Positions 1-10,992 of a stretch of 64,000 nucleotides of DNA are shown piece by piece (the first letter of the stretch is position 1; each line of letters starts with the position of its first letter). Source of the DNA: Lysobacter antibioticus HS124 (GTDB lineage: Bacteria; Pseudomonadota; Gammaproteobacteria; Xanthomonadales; Xanthomonadaceae); contig NZ_HG424452.1 in NCBI RefSeq assembly GCF_000336385.2, positions 54,965-118,964 on the forward strand, in the 5' to 3' direction. The notes below the pieces were generated by a model, which was not told the DNA's origin, ran no database searches, and saw only the letters and a program-made list of their open reading frames with translations. The position numbers and the translations under genes are program-made.

Positions 1-2
1 CG

Positions 3-638
3 GCGGCGCAGGTCGAGATGCTCGCCTTCGTGCTCGACACGCTCGGCGTGGACAGCGTCGACCTGGTCGCCAACGACAGCGGCGGCGCGGTCGCGCAGCT
101 GTTCCTGCTGAAGTATCCGCAGCGCGTGCGCAGCCTGTTGCTAACCAACTGCGATGTCGAACCCGACAGCCCGCCGCCGGCGCTGATGCCGGTGATCGAG
201 GCCGCGCGCCGCGGCCGTTTCGCCGAAGACACCTTCCCGCCGCAGTTGGCCGACAAGAATTTCGCCCGCTCGGCCAAGGGCATCGGCGGACAGTGCTACA
301 CCTACCGCTATCAGCCCAGCGACGAAGCCATCGACACTTACTTCACTCCGCTGGTCGAATCGGCGCGGCGCAAGCGGCTCACCGACGCCTACGCGCTGGC
401 GCTGGACCCGAACCCGCTGGCCGGCATCGAAGCCGGGCTGCGCCGGAGTCGGGTTCCGGTGCGGGTGGTCTGGGGCACCGGCGACGACATCTTCTCGCCG
501 GCCAGTCCGGATTACCTGGACCGGGTGTTCCCGAACTCGCGCGGCGTGCGCCGGGTCGAGGGCGCCAAACTGTTCTATCCGGAGGAGTTTCCGCAGTTGG
601 TCGCGGAAGAGGCGTCGCGCTTGTGGGAATCGGTTTGA
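3..638 (+). CDS. Alpha/beta hydrolase (5'-truncated by window edge)
   Basis: The reading frame is already open at base 3 and runs to a TGA at 638, so the N-terminus lies outside the window. The protein resembles the haloalkane dehalogenase/epoxide hydrolase side of the alpha/beta hydrolase superfamily. The nucleophile elbow reads VANDSGGA, which puts an Asp (or the next Ser) at the nucleophile position. The late acid is in GTGDD. Where the catalytic His is expected (GAxHF) the sequence reads GAKLFYPEE, so that His is Leu. I recall other actinobacterial and proteobacterial homologues with an NDTGGA elbow that also lack this His, so it may be a subfamily trait. Substrate unknown; probably cytoplasmic. 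Confidence 0.8.
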   Translation, partial: AAQVEMLAFVLDTLGVDSVDLVANDSGGAVAQLFLLKYPQRVRSLLLTNCDVEPDSPPPALMPVIEAARRGRFAEDTFPPQLADKNFARSAKGIGGQCYTYRYQPSDEAIDTYFTPLVESARRKRLTDAYALALDPNPLAGIEAGLRRSRVPVRVVWGTGDDIFSPASPDYLDRVFPNSRGVRRVEGAKLFYPEEFPQLVAEEASRLWESV

Positions 639-687
639 GCGTGGCATCGGCCGCGTCCTGACCGGCTCAGGACGTGGCCGTAGCTCA

Positions 688-1194
688 CTAACGCCGCCGC
701 GGACAAGGCGGCGGCGATACCTGATGCATGCGTTCGCCGCCTTGCGACCAGCGTGGATCGAGCCCCGCCCGTCCGGCGACCGTGGCGCGCAACCGCGCCA
801 AGGCCTTGGCATCGCCGGGGTAGTCCCATCCCAGATAGAGCAGGTCGGTATGGCCGACCTGCAACTCGGGCCGAGCCGTATCGGCCGCCACCAGATAGTA
901 ATGGCCTGGGTCCAGGCGCAATCCGCAACACTGGGGATTGCCCGAGTAGCGGATCGTTACGACTTGTGCGTCCCCGCGCAGGCGCTCCACGATCTCGATG
1001 CGGCCGCGCAAGGAATAGCCGCCTTTCGCAGGCTGCAGCGCCTCGACCGAACGCAAGCGCATCACGAATACCTGCGGCGCCGTCCGCATACGACTTTCGT
1101 CGATAGGCCGGACGCATTCGCAGGCGGCCGCCGGCTTCCACGCCGTTGCAACTGACATCAGTAACGCCATCAACATGACGCATCTCATGTGCAT
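688..1194 (-). CDS. Secreted cysteine-containing protein (NTR/TIMP-like pattern)
   Basis: Encodes 168 residues. The start is a hydrophobic signal-like stretch (MLMALLMSVATA) followed at once by a CEC motif. A later CCGLRLDPGHYYL segment resembles bacterial NTR/TIMP-like proteins, in which an N-terminal CxC pairs with downstream cysteines and a 'CG...GxxYL' strand. It is probably exported to the periplasm. Three Met codons lie close together at the start (1194, 1188 and about 1176), so the exact start is uncertain. It is divergent from the response-regulator gene at 1344. No function is assigned; an inhibitor or adhesin-like role would be a guess. Confidence 0.6.
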   Translation of the reverse strand: MHMRCVMLMALLMSVATAWKPAAACECVRPIDESRMRTAPQVFVMRLRSVEALQPAKGGYSLRGRIEIVERLRGDAQVVTIRYSGNPQCCGLRLDPGHYYLVAADTARPELQVGHTDLLYLGWDYPGDAKALARLRATVAGRAGLDPRWSQGGERMHQVSPPPCPRRR

Positions 1195-1228
1195 GTCGCG
1201 CGTTCCGGGTTCACGATTCTATTCGAGA

Positions 1229-1290
1229 CGATACAACACCGCAGCGTTGCCTGACGCGCGGCACAACGCCAGTTGTGTTTGTTTGTATCG
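1229..1290. promoter_or_regulatory. Inverted repeat in divergent promoter region
   Basis: CGATACAA at 1229-1236 is matched by its exact reverse complement TTGTATCG at 1283-1290. The repeat lies between the secreted-protein gene and the RstA-like regulator. Position and dyad symmetry fit an operator, perhaps for autoregulation, but no binding protein can be assigned from sequence. Confidence 0.35.
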
Positions 1291-1343
1291 CCCAAACGTG
1301 CTGTATCCGCCGGCGCTACCATGCCGGCTCGCATGAGGTGGCC

Positions 1344-2048
1344 ATGAACAAGGTCCTGCTGATCGAGGACGACGCCCGACTGGCCGGGTTGATCTCCGAG
1401 TATCTGCTTCGTTACGACTTCAAAACTTCGGTGGTGCTGCGCGGCGACCAGGCCCTCAACGCCATCGACGACGATCCGCCCGACGTGATCGTGCTCGATC
1501 TGATGTTGCCCGGCATGGACGGCCTCGACGTGTGTCGCCAGATCCGCAAGCGTTCGGCCGTGCCGATCGTGATGCTGACCGCGCGCGCGGACCTGTTCGA
1601 TCAGGTCACCGGGCTGGAGGTCGGCGCCGACGACTACGTGCTCAAGCCGGTCGAGCCGCGCTTGCTGCTGGCGCGCTTGCGCGCGGTGCTGCGGCGCAGC
1701 CAGAGCGCTCCGGCCGCGGCCGCGACGCCGTCCAGCCTGCTGCAGTACGGCGGCCTGCAGATCGACCTGACCGCGCGCCAGGTGCGTTGGCGCGGCGAGG
1801 AGATCGATCTCAAGACCGCCGACTACAACCTGTTCGTGATCCTGGCCCAGGCCGCCGGCCGCGTGCTCAACCGCGACGAGTTGCTGCGGCGTTGGCGCGG
1901 CATCGGCTTCGACGGCGTCGACCGCACCGTCGACGTCAGCATCTCGCGCCTGCGCAGGCACTTCGGCGACGACGCGCAGGAGCCGCGCAAGATCAAGACG
2001 GTGTGGGGCCGCGGCTATCTGTTCAGCCCGATCGCCTGGGAGGACTGA
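1344..2048 (+). CDS. rstA: OmpR-family response regulator, RstA-like
   Basis: Encodes 234 residues with an N-terminal receiver domain (about 1-115) and a C-terminal winged-helix DNA-binding domain (about 130-230). Receiver residues are all present: acidic E8/D9/D10, phospho-acceptor D52 (VIVLDLMLPGMDG), T79 and K101. The segment after beta-2 (RGDQA) and overall pattern match enterobacterial RstA. The ATG at 1344 was chosen because GAGGTG precedes it by a few bases and the family starts with MNKVLLIEDD; a longer in-frame start exists at 1275. The sensor kinase follows immediately. In enterobacteria RstAB belongs to the PhoPQ network; whether that applies here is unknown. Confidence 0.85.
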   Translation: MNKVLLIEDDARLAGLISEYLLRYDFKTSVVLRGDQALNAIDDDPPDVIVLDLMLPGMDGLDVCRQIRKRSAVPIVMLTARADLFDQVTGLEVGADDYVLKPVEPRLLLARLRAVLRRSQSAPAAAATPSSLLQYGGLQIDLTARQVRWRGEEIDLKTADYNLFVILAQAAGRVLNRDELLRRWRGIGFDGVDRTVDVSISRLRRHFGDDAQEPRKIKTVWGRGYLFSPIAWED

Positions 2049-3416
2049 ATGCTGCCGATGCTGGTGCGGCTGTACCTGACGGTCGCCGGCCTGCTGTTGT
2101 GCTCGCTGTTGCTGGTGCAGCAGGCCTTCCCGCACCTGTTCCCGGAGCCGTACGCGCAATCGGCGCGACAGGACTTCGCCGGCGAGCTGCGCTTGCTGCG
2201 CGAGCGTCTGCGCGGCGCCGACGGCGCCGAGCTGCGCCGGCGCCTGGCCGAACTCGACCGCGACCTGCCCGATCGCTACCGGCTGCTCGGCGCCGCCGAA
2301 GTGGAGGCGCTGTCGGTGCCGGTGCGCGGCCAGCTCGCGGCGGACGGCAGCGCCGGCGACCATCTCGGCAGCGACCAGCATCGGGTCTACCTGCGCCTGG
2401 ACGGCGGCCAGGTGGTGCAGATCGGCTACGTCGAGGACGACTACACGGCGCGTTACCTGGCCTACGTCACCGTGCTGGGGCTGATGCTGCTGGCCTTGTT
2501 GCTGTGGTTGCAGCCGCTGTGGGGAGACCTGGAGCGCCTGCGCGAAGCCGCCGAACGCTTCGGCGACGGCGACCTGGAGGCGCGCGCGCCGTTGCGCGGC
2601 GGTTCCTCGATCCGTCAGCTGTGCGTGTACTTCAACAACATGGCCGACCAGATCGGCCGCCTGATCCAGTCGCAACGCGACCTGGTCAACGCCGCTTCGC
2701 ACGAACTGCGCACGCCGATCACCCGGCTCGAGTTCGGCCTGGCCAACCTGTCCGATTCGCTCGACGATCGGGTCGCCCGCGCGCGCGTGCACGCGCTGCG
2801 CTGCGACGTGGAGGAACTGGACCTGTTGGTCGGCGAACTGCTGACCCTGGGGATGCTGGAGCGCAACGGTGCGCGCGCGATGCTGGAACAGGTCGAGGCC
2901 GGCGCTTTCCTGCGCGCCTCCGCCGGGCTGGCCGCGGAAGAACTGCGTACCCGCGGCACGGCGATCGACTGGGTGCTGTCGCCGGCGCTGGCCGAAGTGG
3001 TGGTCGAGCCGCGCAGCTTCGCCCGCGCCTTCTCCAATCTGATGCGCAACGCGTTGCGCTATGCCGACGGCCTGATCCGGGTGGTGCTGGAACCCGATGG
3101 CGCGGGCTGGCAGCTGATCGTCGAGGACGACGGCGTCGGCATTCCGGTCGAGGACCGCGACCGCGTGTTCGAACCGTTCTATCGGCTCGACCGCAGCCGC
3201 GACCGCGCCACCGGGGGTTTCGGCCTGGGCCTGAGCATCGTGCGCCAGGTGATCGACCGCCACGCCGGAGACATCCGGGTCGAGGCCTCCAACCTGGGCG
3301 GGGCGCGGTTCGTGATCCGCCTGCCGACGCATCAGCCCGGCGAGCTGCGCGCGGCCTCGGCCCCGGCACGCGATGCCGCCGGCGAACCGCTCAGCCACGC
3401 CTTCCACCTGCAATGA
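2049..3416 (+). CDS. rstB: Membrane sensor histidine kinase, RstB-like
   Basis: Encodes 455 residues and starts at the base after the regulator stop (TGAATG), with GGAGGA inside the upstream gene as ribosome binding site, so the two are co-transcribed. TM1 spans about residues 6-25, followed by a periplasmic sensor of about 110 residues and TM2 near 138-155. A HAMP segment follows, with AAERFGDGDLEAR and GSS...FNNMAD typical of RstB. The phosphorylation site is H218 in SHELRTP. The ATPase domain has an N-box (NLMRNAL), DDGVGI and GFGLGLSIV. It should phosphorylate D52 of the regulator. The stimulus cannot be read from sequence. Confidence 0.85.
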   Translation: MLPMLVRLYLTVAGLLLCSLLLVQQAFPHLFPEPYAQSARQDFAGELRLLRERLRGADGAELRRRLAELDRDLPDRYRLLGAAEVEALSVPVRGQLAADGSAGDHLGSDQHRVYLRLDGGQVVQIGYVEDDYTARYLAYVTVLGLMLLALLLWLQPLWGDLERLREAAERFGDGDLEARAPLRGGSSIRQLCVYFNNMADQIGRLIQSQRDLVNAASHELRTPITRLEFGLANLSDSLDDRVARARVHALRCDVEELDLLVGELLTLGMLERNGARAMLEQVEAGAFLRASAGLAAEELRTRGTAIDWVLSPALAEVVVEPRSFARAFSNLMRNALRYADGLIRVVLEPDGAGWQLIVEDDGVGIPVEDRDRVFEPFYRLDRSRDRATGGFGLGLSIVRQVIDRHAGDIRVEASNLGGARFVIRLPTHQPGELRAASAPARDAAGEPLSHAFHLQ

Positions 3417-3496
3417 GCCGGGCCTGACCCGTTTCGCCGGGACAACACGTTAGCTGTTTCGCAGGCCGTCCCCACGACCCGGCCGCAGGAGCTCGC

Positions 3497-4006
3497 ATGC
3501 ATACGGACATGAACGCGTACGCGCCGGACGCCACCGGTGCGGATATCGACCCCGCCCTCCCATCGCACGCCGACCCGACGGCGCTCGACGACGTGGAGGC
3601 CCGCGCCCTGGATCTGGCCAATCAGGCCATCGCCCATCAGGTCAATGGCGAATCCGGCGAGGCCGCGCGCCACTGGCGCGAAGCCATCGACCTGGCCGAT
3701 CGCGGCCTGCCGGGCGACCCGATCCGCTACTGGCTGCGCAGCGGCCTGGCCGAAGCCTGCTTCCGGCTGGGCGACGATGCCGCCTGCATCGCCGCCGCGG
3801 CCATCGCCCGGGCCTGGGCGCGCCAGCAGCAAGCCCCGGCCACCGCGCTGTGGCTGGGCCAGGCGCTGTTCCGCAGCGGCCGGGTCGACGAGGCGCTGGA
3901 TGCGCTCGGCGAAGCCCAGGCCCTGTCCGGCACCGCCTTCGCCGGCGCGCTCGACGAGCGCCATCGCGAGGCGATCCTGGCGCGCATGGCGGCGCTGGCC
4001 GCCTGA
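3497..4006 (+). CDS. TPR-like hypothetical protein
   Basis: Encodes 169 residues without signal peptide or membrane segment. After an acidic, low-complexity N-terminus (about 1-30) the protein consists of amphipathic helices with Ala/Leu spacing (ALDLANQAIAHQ, EAARHWREAIDLADRG, GRVDEALDALGEAQ) that look like degenerate tetratricopeptide repeats. AGGAG lies 7 bases before the ATG. It follows the RstAB-like pair by 80 bases on the same strand and may be co-transcribed. A protein-protein interaction role is inferred from the fold only. Confidence 0.65.
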   Translation: MHTDMNAYAPDATGADIDPALPSHADPTALDDVEARALDLANQAIAHQVNGESGEAARHWREAIDLADRGLPGDPIRYWLRSGLAEACFRLGDDAACIAAAAIARAWARQQQAPATALWLGQALFRSGRVDEALDALGEAQALSGTAFAGALDERHREAILARMAALAA

Positions 4007-4010
4007 GCGT

Positions 4011-4607
4011 TCAGAACCGCGCCCACCATTGCACCGAGCGCTCGAAGTAGCCGCACAGGATCTGCGCCAGACGGCGCCGGTCCGGCGGCTCGCCGCAGAA
4101 GATCGCGCGGTCGACCGCACTGTGCATGGCGTTGAAGAAGATCACCACGGTCAAGCGCGGGTCCGGCGCGGCCCAGACCCGCGCCGCGATGCCGCCTTCG
4201 AGCAATTCGACCAGCTGGTCGATCGCCGGATTGTCCTGCATCGCATGCCGGTGGTGATGGCCCGGGCCGTGAAACAGCGCATCGTGCAGGGCGAGCCGGT
4301 CCAGATAGCCGTCGACCGCGCCCTGCACCCAGGCGCGCAGTCGCGCGGCCCAGTCGCCGGGGCGGCAGCGGTCCATGGCCCGGGCCAGCTCGCCGAGGAA
4401 CTCGGCGACGAAGCGCTGGCGCAGCGCCGACAGCAAATCTTCACGGCTGGGGTAACGATCGCGCAGTGCGGCCGGCTCGACGCCGGCGGCCCGCGCGACC
4501 TCGGCCAGGCCCAGGCGCTGCGCACCGCGGGTCAGCAGCAAGCGCTCGGCGTGGTCGAGCACGGGATCGTCCGCCGGCACGGCGGAGGCATGGGATAGCG
4601 CGGACAT
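4011..4607 (-). CDS. TetR-family transcriptional regulator
   Basis: Encodes 198 residues with an N-terminal helix-turn-helix (LGLAEVARAAGVEPAALRDRYPSREDL variant, about residues 33-60) and a helical ligand domain. The ligand domain carries a His cluster (H113, H117, H118, H119, H121 in HGPGHHHRH), which could bind metal. The start at 4607 gives a normal TetR N-terminus; an in-frame extension reaches further upstream but is unlike the family. A near-perfect Fur box sits just before the start codon, so iron-dependent control is likely. It converges with the TPR-like gene (4 bases between stops). Targets are unknown; the NRPS 760 bases away, transcribed in the opposite direction, is a candidate. 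Confidence 0.8.
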   Translation of the reverse strand: MSALSHASAVPADDPVLDHAERLLLTRGAQRLGLAEVARAAGVEPAALRDRYPSREDLLSALRQRFVAEFLGELARAMDRCRPGDWAARLRAWVQGAVDGYLDRLALHDALFHGPGHHHRHAMQDNPAIDQLVELLEGGIAARVWAAPDPRLTVVIFFNAMHSAVDRAIFCGEPPDRRRLAQILCGYFERSVQWWARF

Positions 4608-4619
4608 GACCGCCCATCG

Positions 4620-4638
4620 GATGAGAATCGTTCTCATC
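4620..4638. promoter_or_regulatory. Fur box
   Basis: GATGAGAATCGTTCTCATC is a 19-bp dyad, symmetric except for the central three bases. It closely resembles the gammaproteobacterial Fur consensus (the GAGAATNATTCTC form). It lies 13 bases upstream of the TetR start and overlaps a -10-like TATGAT on the minus strand, which fits repression of the TetR gene under iron-replete conditions. It could also act on the divergent NRPS promoter region. Confidence 0.7.
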
Positions 4639-4972
4639 ATAAAATATTCTCCGAGGCCGTGCGGAAATGCCCGGGAGCGCGGGCGCGACCGGTATCGACG
4701 ACCGCGGATCGCGATCTCCGCCGCGCCGGTTTCGAGGCCTGCGGCGGATGCGTTCGGCGAACTGCGCCGCGTTCGCGGATTTTCCGCCGCGGAAAAATCT
4801 TTGCCCGGACGAGGAAACCCGATCGAAGCCGTCGCGACGCAATGGTGAATCCACCCCCATCGCCGCCGATGCGCCGGCCAGCGGATTTTCCGTCGAGAAA
4901 AATAGCCGCGAAAATCGCCGCGCGACGCGCAGTTGCGAGCTGGCGGTTGTAGAAAAAACTTCACATAGCGGT
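4639..4972. other. Upstream part of 760-bp regulatory region; no gene seen
   Basis: No credible coding sequence lies between the TetR start (4607) and the NRPS start (5368). This part contains repeated short motifs of the form GGATTTTCCG/GGAAAAAT (for example 4777-4800 and 4881-4902) and A-tracts, unusual in such GC-rich DNA. The length and motif density suggest a complex control region. Confidence 0.4.
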
Positions 4973-5033
4973 CTTGTGATCCGGCTCTCACCGCCGCCAC
5001 CGTAAATACTCGACTTGTGATCCGTCTCTCACC
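4973..5033. promoter_or_regulatory. Two tandem CRP/Clp-like boxes upstream of NRPS
   Basis: CTTGTGATCCGGCTCTCACC at 4973-4992 is repeated at 5014-5033 with one base changed. Each copy contains TGTGA-N6-TCTCA, one mismatch from the CRP consensus TGTGA-N6-TCACA, at 4975-4990 and 5016-5031. The centres are 41 bp apart, about four helical turns, so bound dimers would lie on the same face of the DNA. In xanthomonads the CRP homologue Clp binds such sites. The boxes are about 340 bp before the NRPS start codon, so the promoter probably lies between. Confidence 0.6.
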
Positions 5034-5367
5034 CGTCTTGATGGACATGAAATCCACGCTCAGGGATATTGATTCCGCAGGCACTCGACGGATCGAACGT
5101 ACGAACGCCTGCATTGGGCGGAACGCATAACTACTCGAGCCCGGCGTGCGCGCGCAAGCGCCACCGCCGCGACGCAACGGGCTCTGCCCCGGCGCCATGC
5201 GCCGCGGCCATGACGGTATTTGATTCGTAACGGACATGGAGAGGGGGCCACTCGCACGACGAGCTGGCCGCAGGATCGCGCGCGCCGAAATCCTCGCGTC
5301 GTCGGGCCCCGGGCCCGTCGGCCGCCGGGGGCGTGCGGCCGGGCGGCCGCCTCAAAGGACGCGTACC

Positions 5368-9369
<4,002 letters not shown>

Positions 9370-9384
9370 TCGACGGGAAACAGC

Positions 9385-9412
9385 GGCGCCGCCGTTCGGC
9401 AACGGCGGCGCC
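9385..9412 (+). terminator. Perfect GC hairpin after NRPS gene
   Basis: GGCGCCGCCGTT (9385-9396), a CGGC loop and the exact complement (9401-9412) form a 12-bp stem 15 bases after the NRPS stop. No T-tract follows, so it is either a non-canonical terminator or an mRNA 3'-end stabiliser. Confidence 0.45.
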
Positions 9413-9719
9413 CAGGCTCCGCTTCGCGGGTGAGGGCCCGGTCGCATTATCCGTGCCTCACCGGAGCAGCGCCGCAGGCACGCCTCCTTTGGAAAGGGAC
9501 CCGCGCCCGGCGGCGGTTCGAAGCCGGGACTGGCCGGCAGCGCGGGGATTCGCTCCTGCGCCCGACAGGACAGAGCGAGACCCGATCCCCCCTTTTTCAA
9601 AAGCGCGGCTGTGACGCGATTGCGCGCCGAACACGACGCCCCGTCCTAACCATCGCGACCGGCAACGCGCACAATAGGCGGCTCCGCGATCGCTCGCGCC
9701 GCAGGGACCGTCACAGGCG
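9413..9719. other. Intergenic, no gene seen
   Basis: The spacer between NRPS and patatin genes has no convincing frame. It contains CCTTTGGAAAGG (9484-9495) and a CCCCCCTTTTTC run near 9587-9598, the type of short palindromic/pyrimidine element common between xanthomonad genes. CAGGGA about 14 bases before the patatin ATG is a weak ribosome binding site. Confidence 0.3.
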
Positions 9720-10985
9720 ATGAAGAGCAGCGACGTCGAACTCGAACGCCTGCGTGTGCAGCGCGAGGCCAGGCGCGCCGAGCGCGCCGCCGACCCGGCC
9801 CATGCCGAGCAGCGCGAGGGCCGCGCGCTGTGCCTGTCCGGCGGCGGCTATCGCGCCGCGCTGTTCCACCTCGGCGCCTTGCTGCGCCTGCACGAGACCG
9901 GGCTGCTCGCCGGGACGACCATGTTCAGCTCGGTCTCCGGCGGCAGCATCGTCTCCGCCTGGCTGGCCTGCCGTTATCTGGATACCCGCCGCGAAGACGA
10001 ATCCTTCGCCGCCTGGAACGACCGGATCGATTTTCGCGCCGTGGTGGTCGAACCGTTCCGCGACGTCGTCGCGCGCGACATCCGCACCCTGCCGGTGCTC
10101 GCCACCGTCGCCTACAACTGGCTCTGGCCCTCGCACCGCATCGCCCTGCTCGAGCGCCGCTATGCCCAGGTGTTCGGCGAACGCAGCCTGGACCGGCTGC
10201 CCGAAACGCCGGCGTTCGTGTTCTGCGCCACCGACCTGACCTTCGGCGTCAATTGGGAATTCTCCCGGCGCCGGGTCGGCGACTACCTGGCCGGCTACCT
10301 GCGCGACGGCGCGCGCCGGGTCGGCCTGGCCTGCGCGGTCGCGGCCTCGTCGTGTTTTCCGCCGGTGTTCGGCCCGGTGCGTTTCGACACCGCGCCCGGC
10401 GACTACCAGCGCGGCGACTACCGCGGCGACGACGGCGAAGCGCTGCGGCAGCGGATCGAACTCAGCGACGGCGGCGTGTACGACAACCTCGCCACCGAAC
10501 CGACCCTGCGCCGCTACCGCGAAGTGCTGGTGTCCGACGCCGGCGGCCCGTTCGTGTTCGAGAGCCGGCGCTGGTGGCTGCGCCAGCTGATGCGCTACAC
10601 CCAGGTGATCGGCAACCAGGCCGAGGCACTGCGCAAGCGGCTGTTCTTCGGCCAGGCCGCAACCGGCTCGCTGATCGGCGTGTACTGGGGCCTCAGCGGC
10701 GGCCGCGACGGCGGCGCCGACGGCTACAGCCCGGCCCTGGTCGCCGAAGTCATCGGCCGCATCCGCACCGACCTGGACCGCTTCCTCGACGTCGAGTTCG
10801 AGGTGCTGGTCAACCACGGCTATTTCTCCAGCCTCGACGCGATGACCCGGCACAACGGCTGGCCGGCCTCGCCGGCCGCGGCCTGGCCTTATCCGCAACG
10901 CGCCGACGAAGGCCGCGTGCGCCATTGGCTGCGCCACAGCCACAAGCGCGTGCTGCACCCGCGCTGGTGGGGCGGCGGCGAATGA
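9720..10985 (+). CDS. Patatin-like phospholipase
   Basis: Encodes 421 residues with a patatin domain over most of the length. The oxyanion-hole motif is LSGGGYRAALF (about 40-50). The nucleophile is S73 in SSVSGGS, in which the first Gly of GxSxG is Ser. The catalytic Asp is D250 in LSDGGVYDN, giving the Ser-Asp dyad of the family. Expected reaction: lipid acyl hydrolysis. No signal peptide is evident, so it is probably cytoplasmic or membrane-associated. It converges with the eptA gene, whose stop is 7 bases away. The length is above that of single-domain RssA-type patatins; the C-terminal 120 residues are of unknown role. Confidence 0.85.
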   Translation: MKSSDVELERLRVQREARRAERAADPAHAEQREGRALCLSGGGYRAALFHLGALLRLHETGLLAGTTMFSSVSGGSIVSAWLACRYLDTRREDESFAAWNDRIDFRAVVVEPFRDVVARDIRTLPVLATVAYNWLWPSHRIALLERRYAQVFGERSLDRLPETPAFVFCATDLTFGVNWEFSRRRVGDYLAGYLRDGARRVGLACAVAASSCFPPVFGPVRFDTAPGDYQRGDYRGDDGEALRQRIELSDGGVYDNLATEPTLRRYREVLVSDAGGPFVFESRRWWLRQLMRYTQVIGNQAEALRKRLFFGQAATGSLIGVYWGLSGGRDGGADGYSPALVAEVIGRIRTDLDRFLDVEFEVLVNHGYFSSLDAMTRHNGWPASPAAAWPYPQRADEGRVRHWLRHSHKRVLHPRWWGGGE

Positions 10986-10992
10986 ACGCCGC

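Noticed and set aside
4973..5033. Attachment-site direct repeats of a mobile element
   Set aside because: The copies are only 41 bp apart, flank no integrase or element, and fit CRP-type operators better.
5236..5367. N-terminal extension of the NRPS from an earlier ATG
   Set aside because: The added 44 residues are Arg/Gly/Pro-rich and unlike C domains; AAAGGA before 5368 supports the later start.
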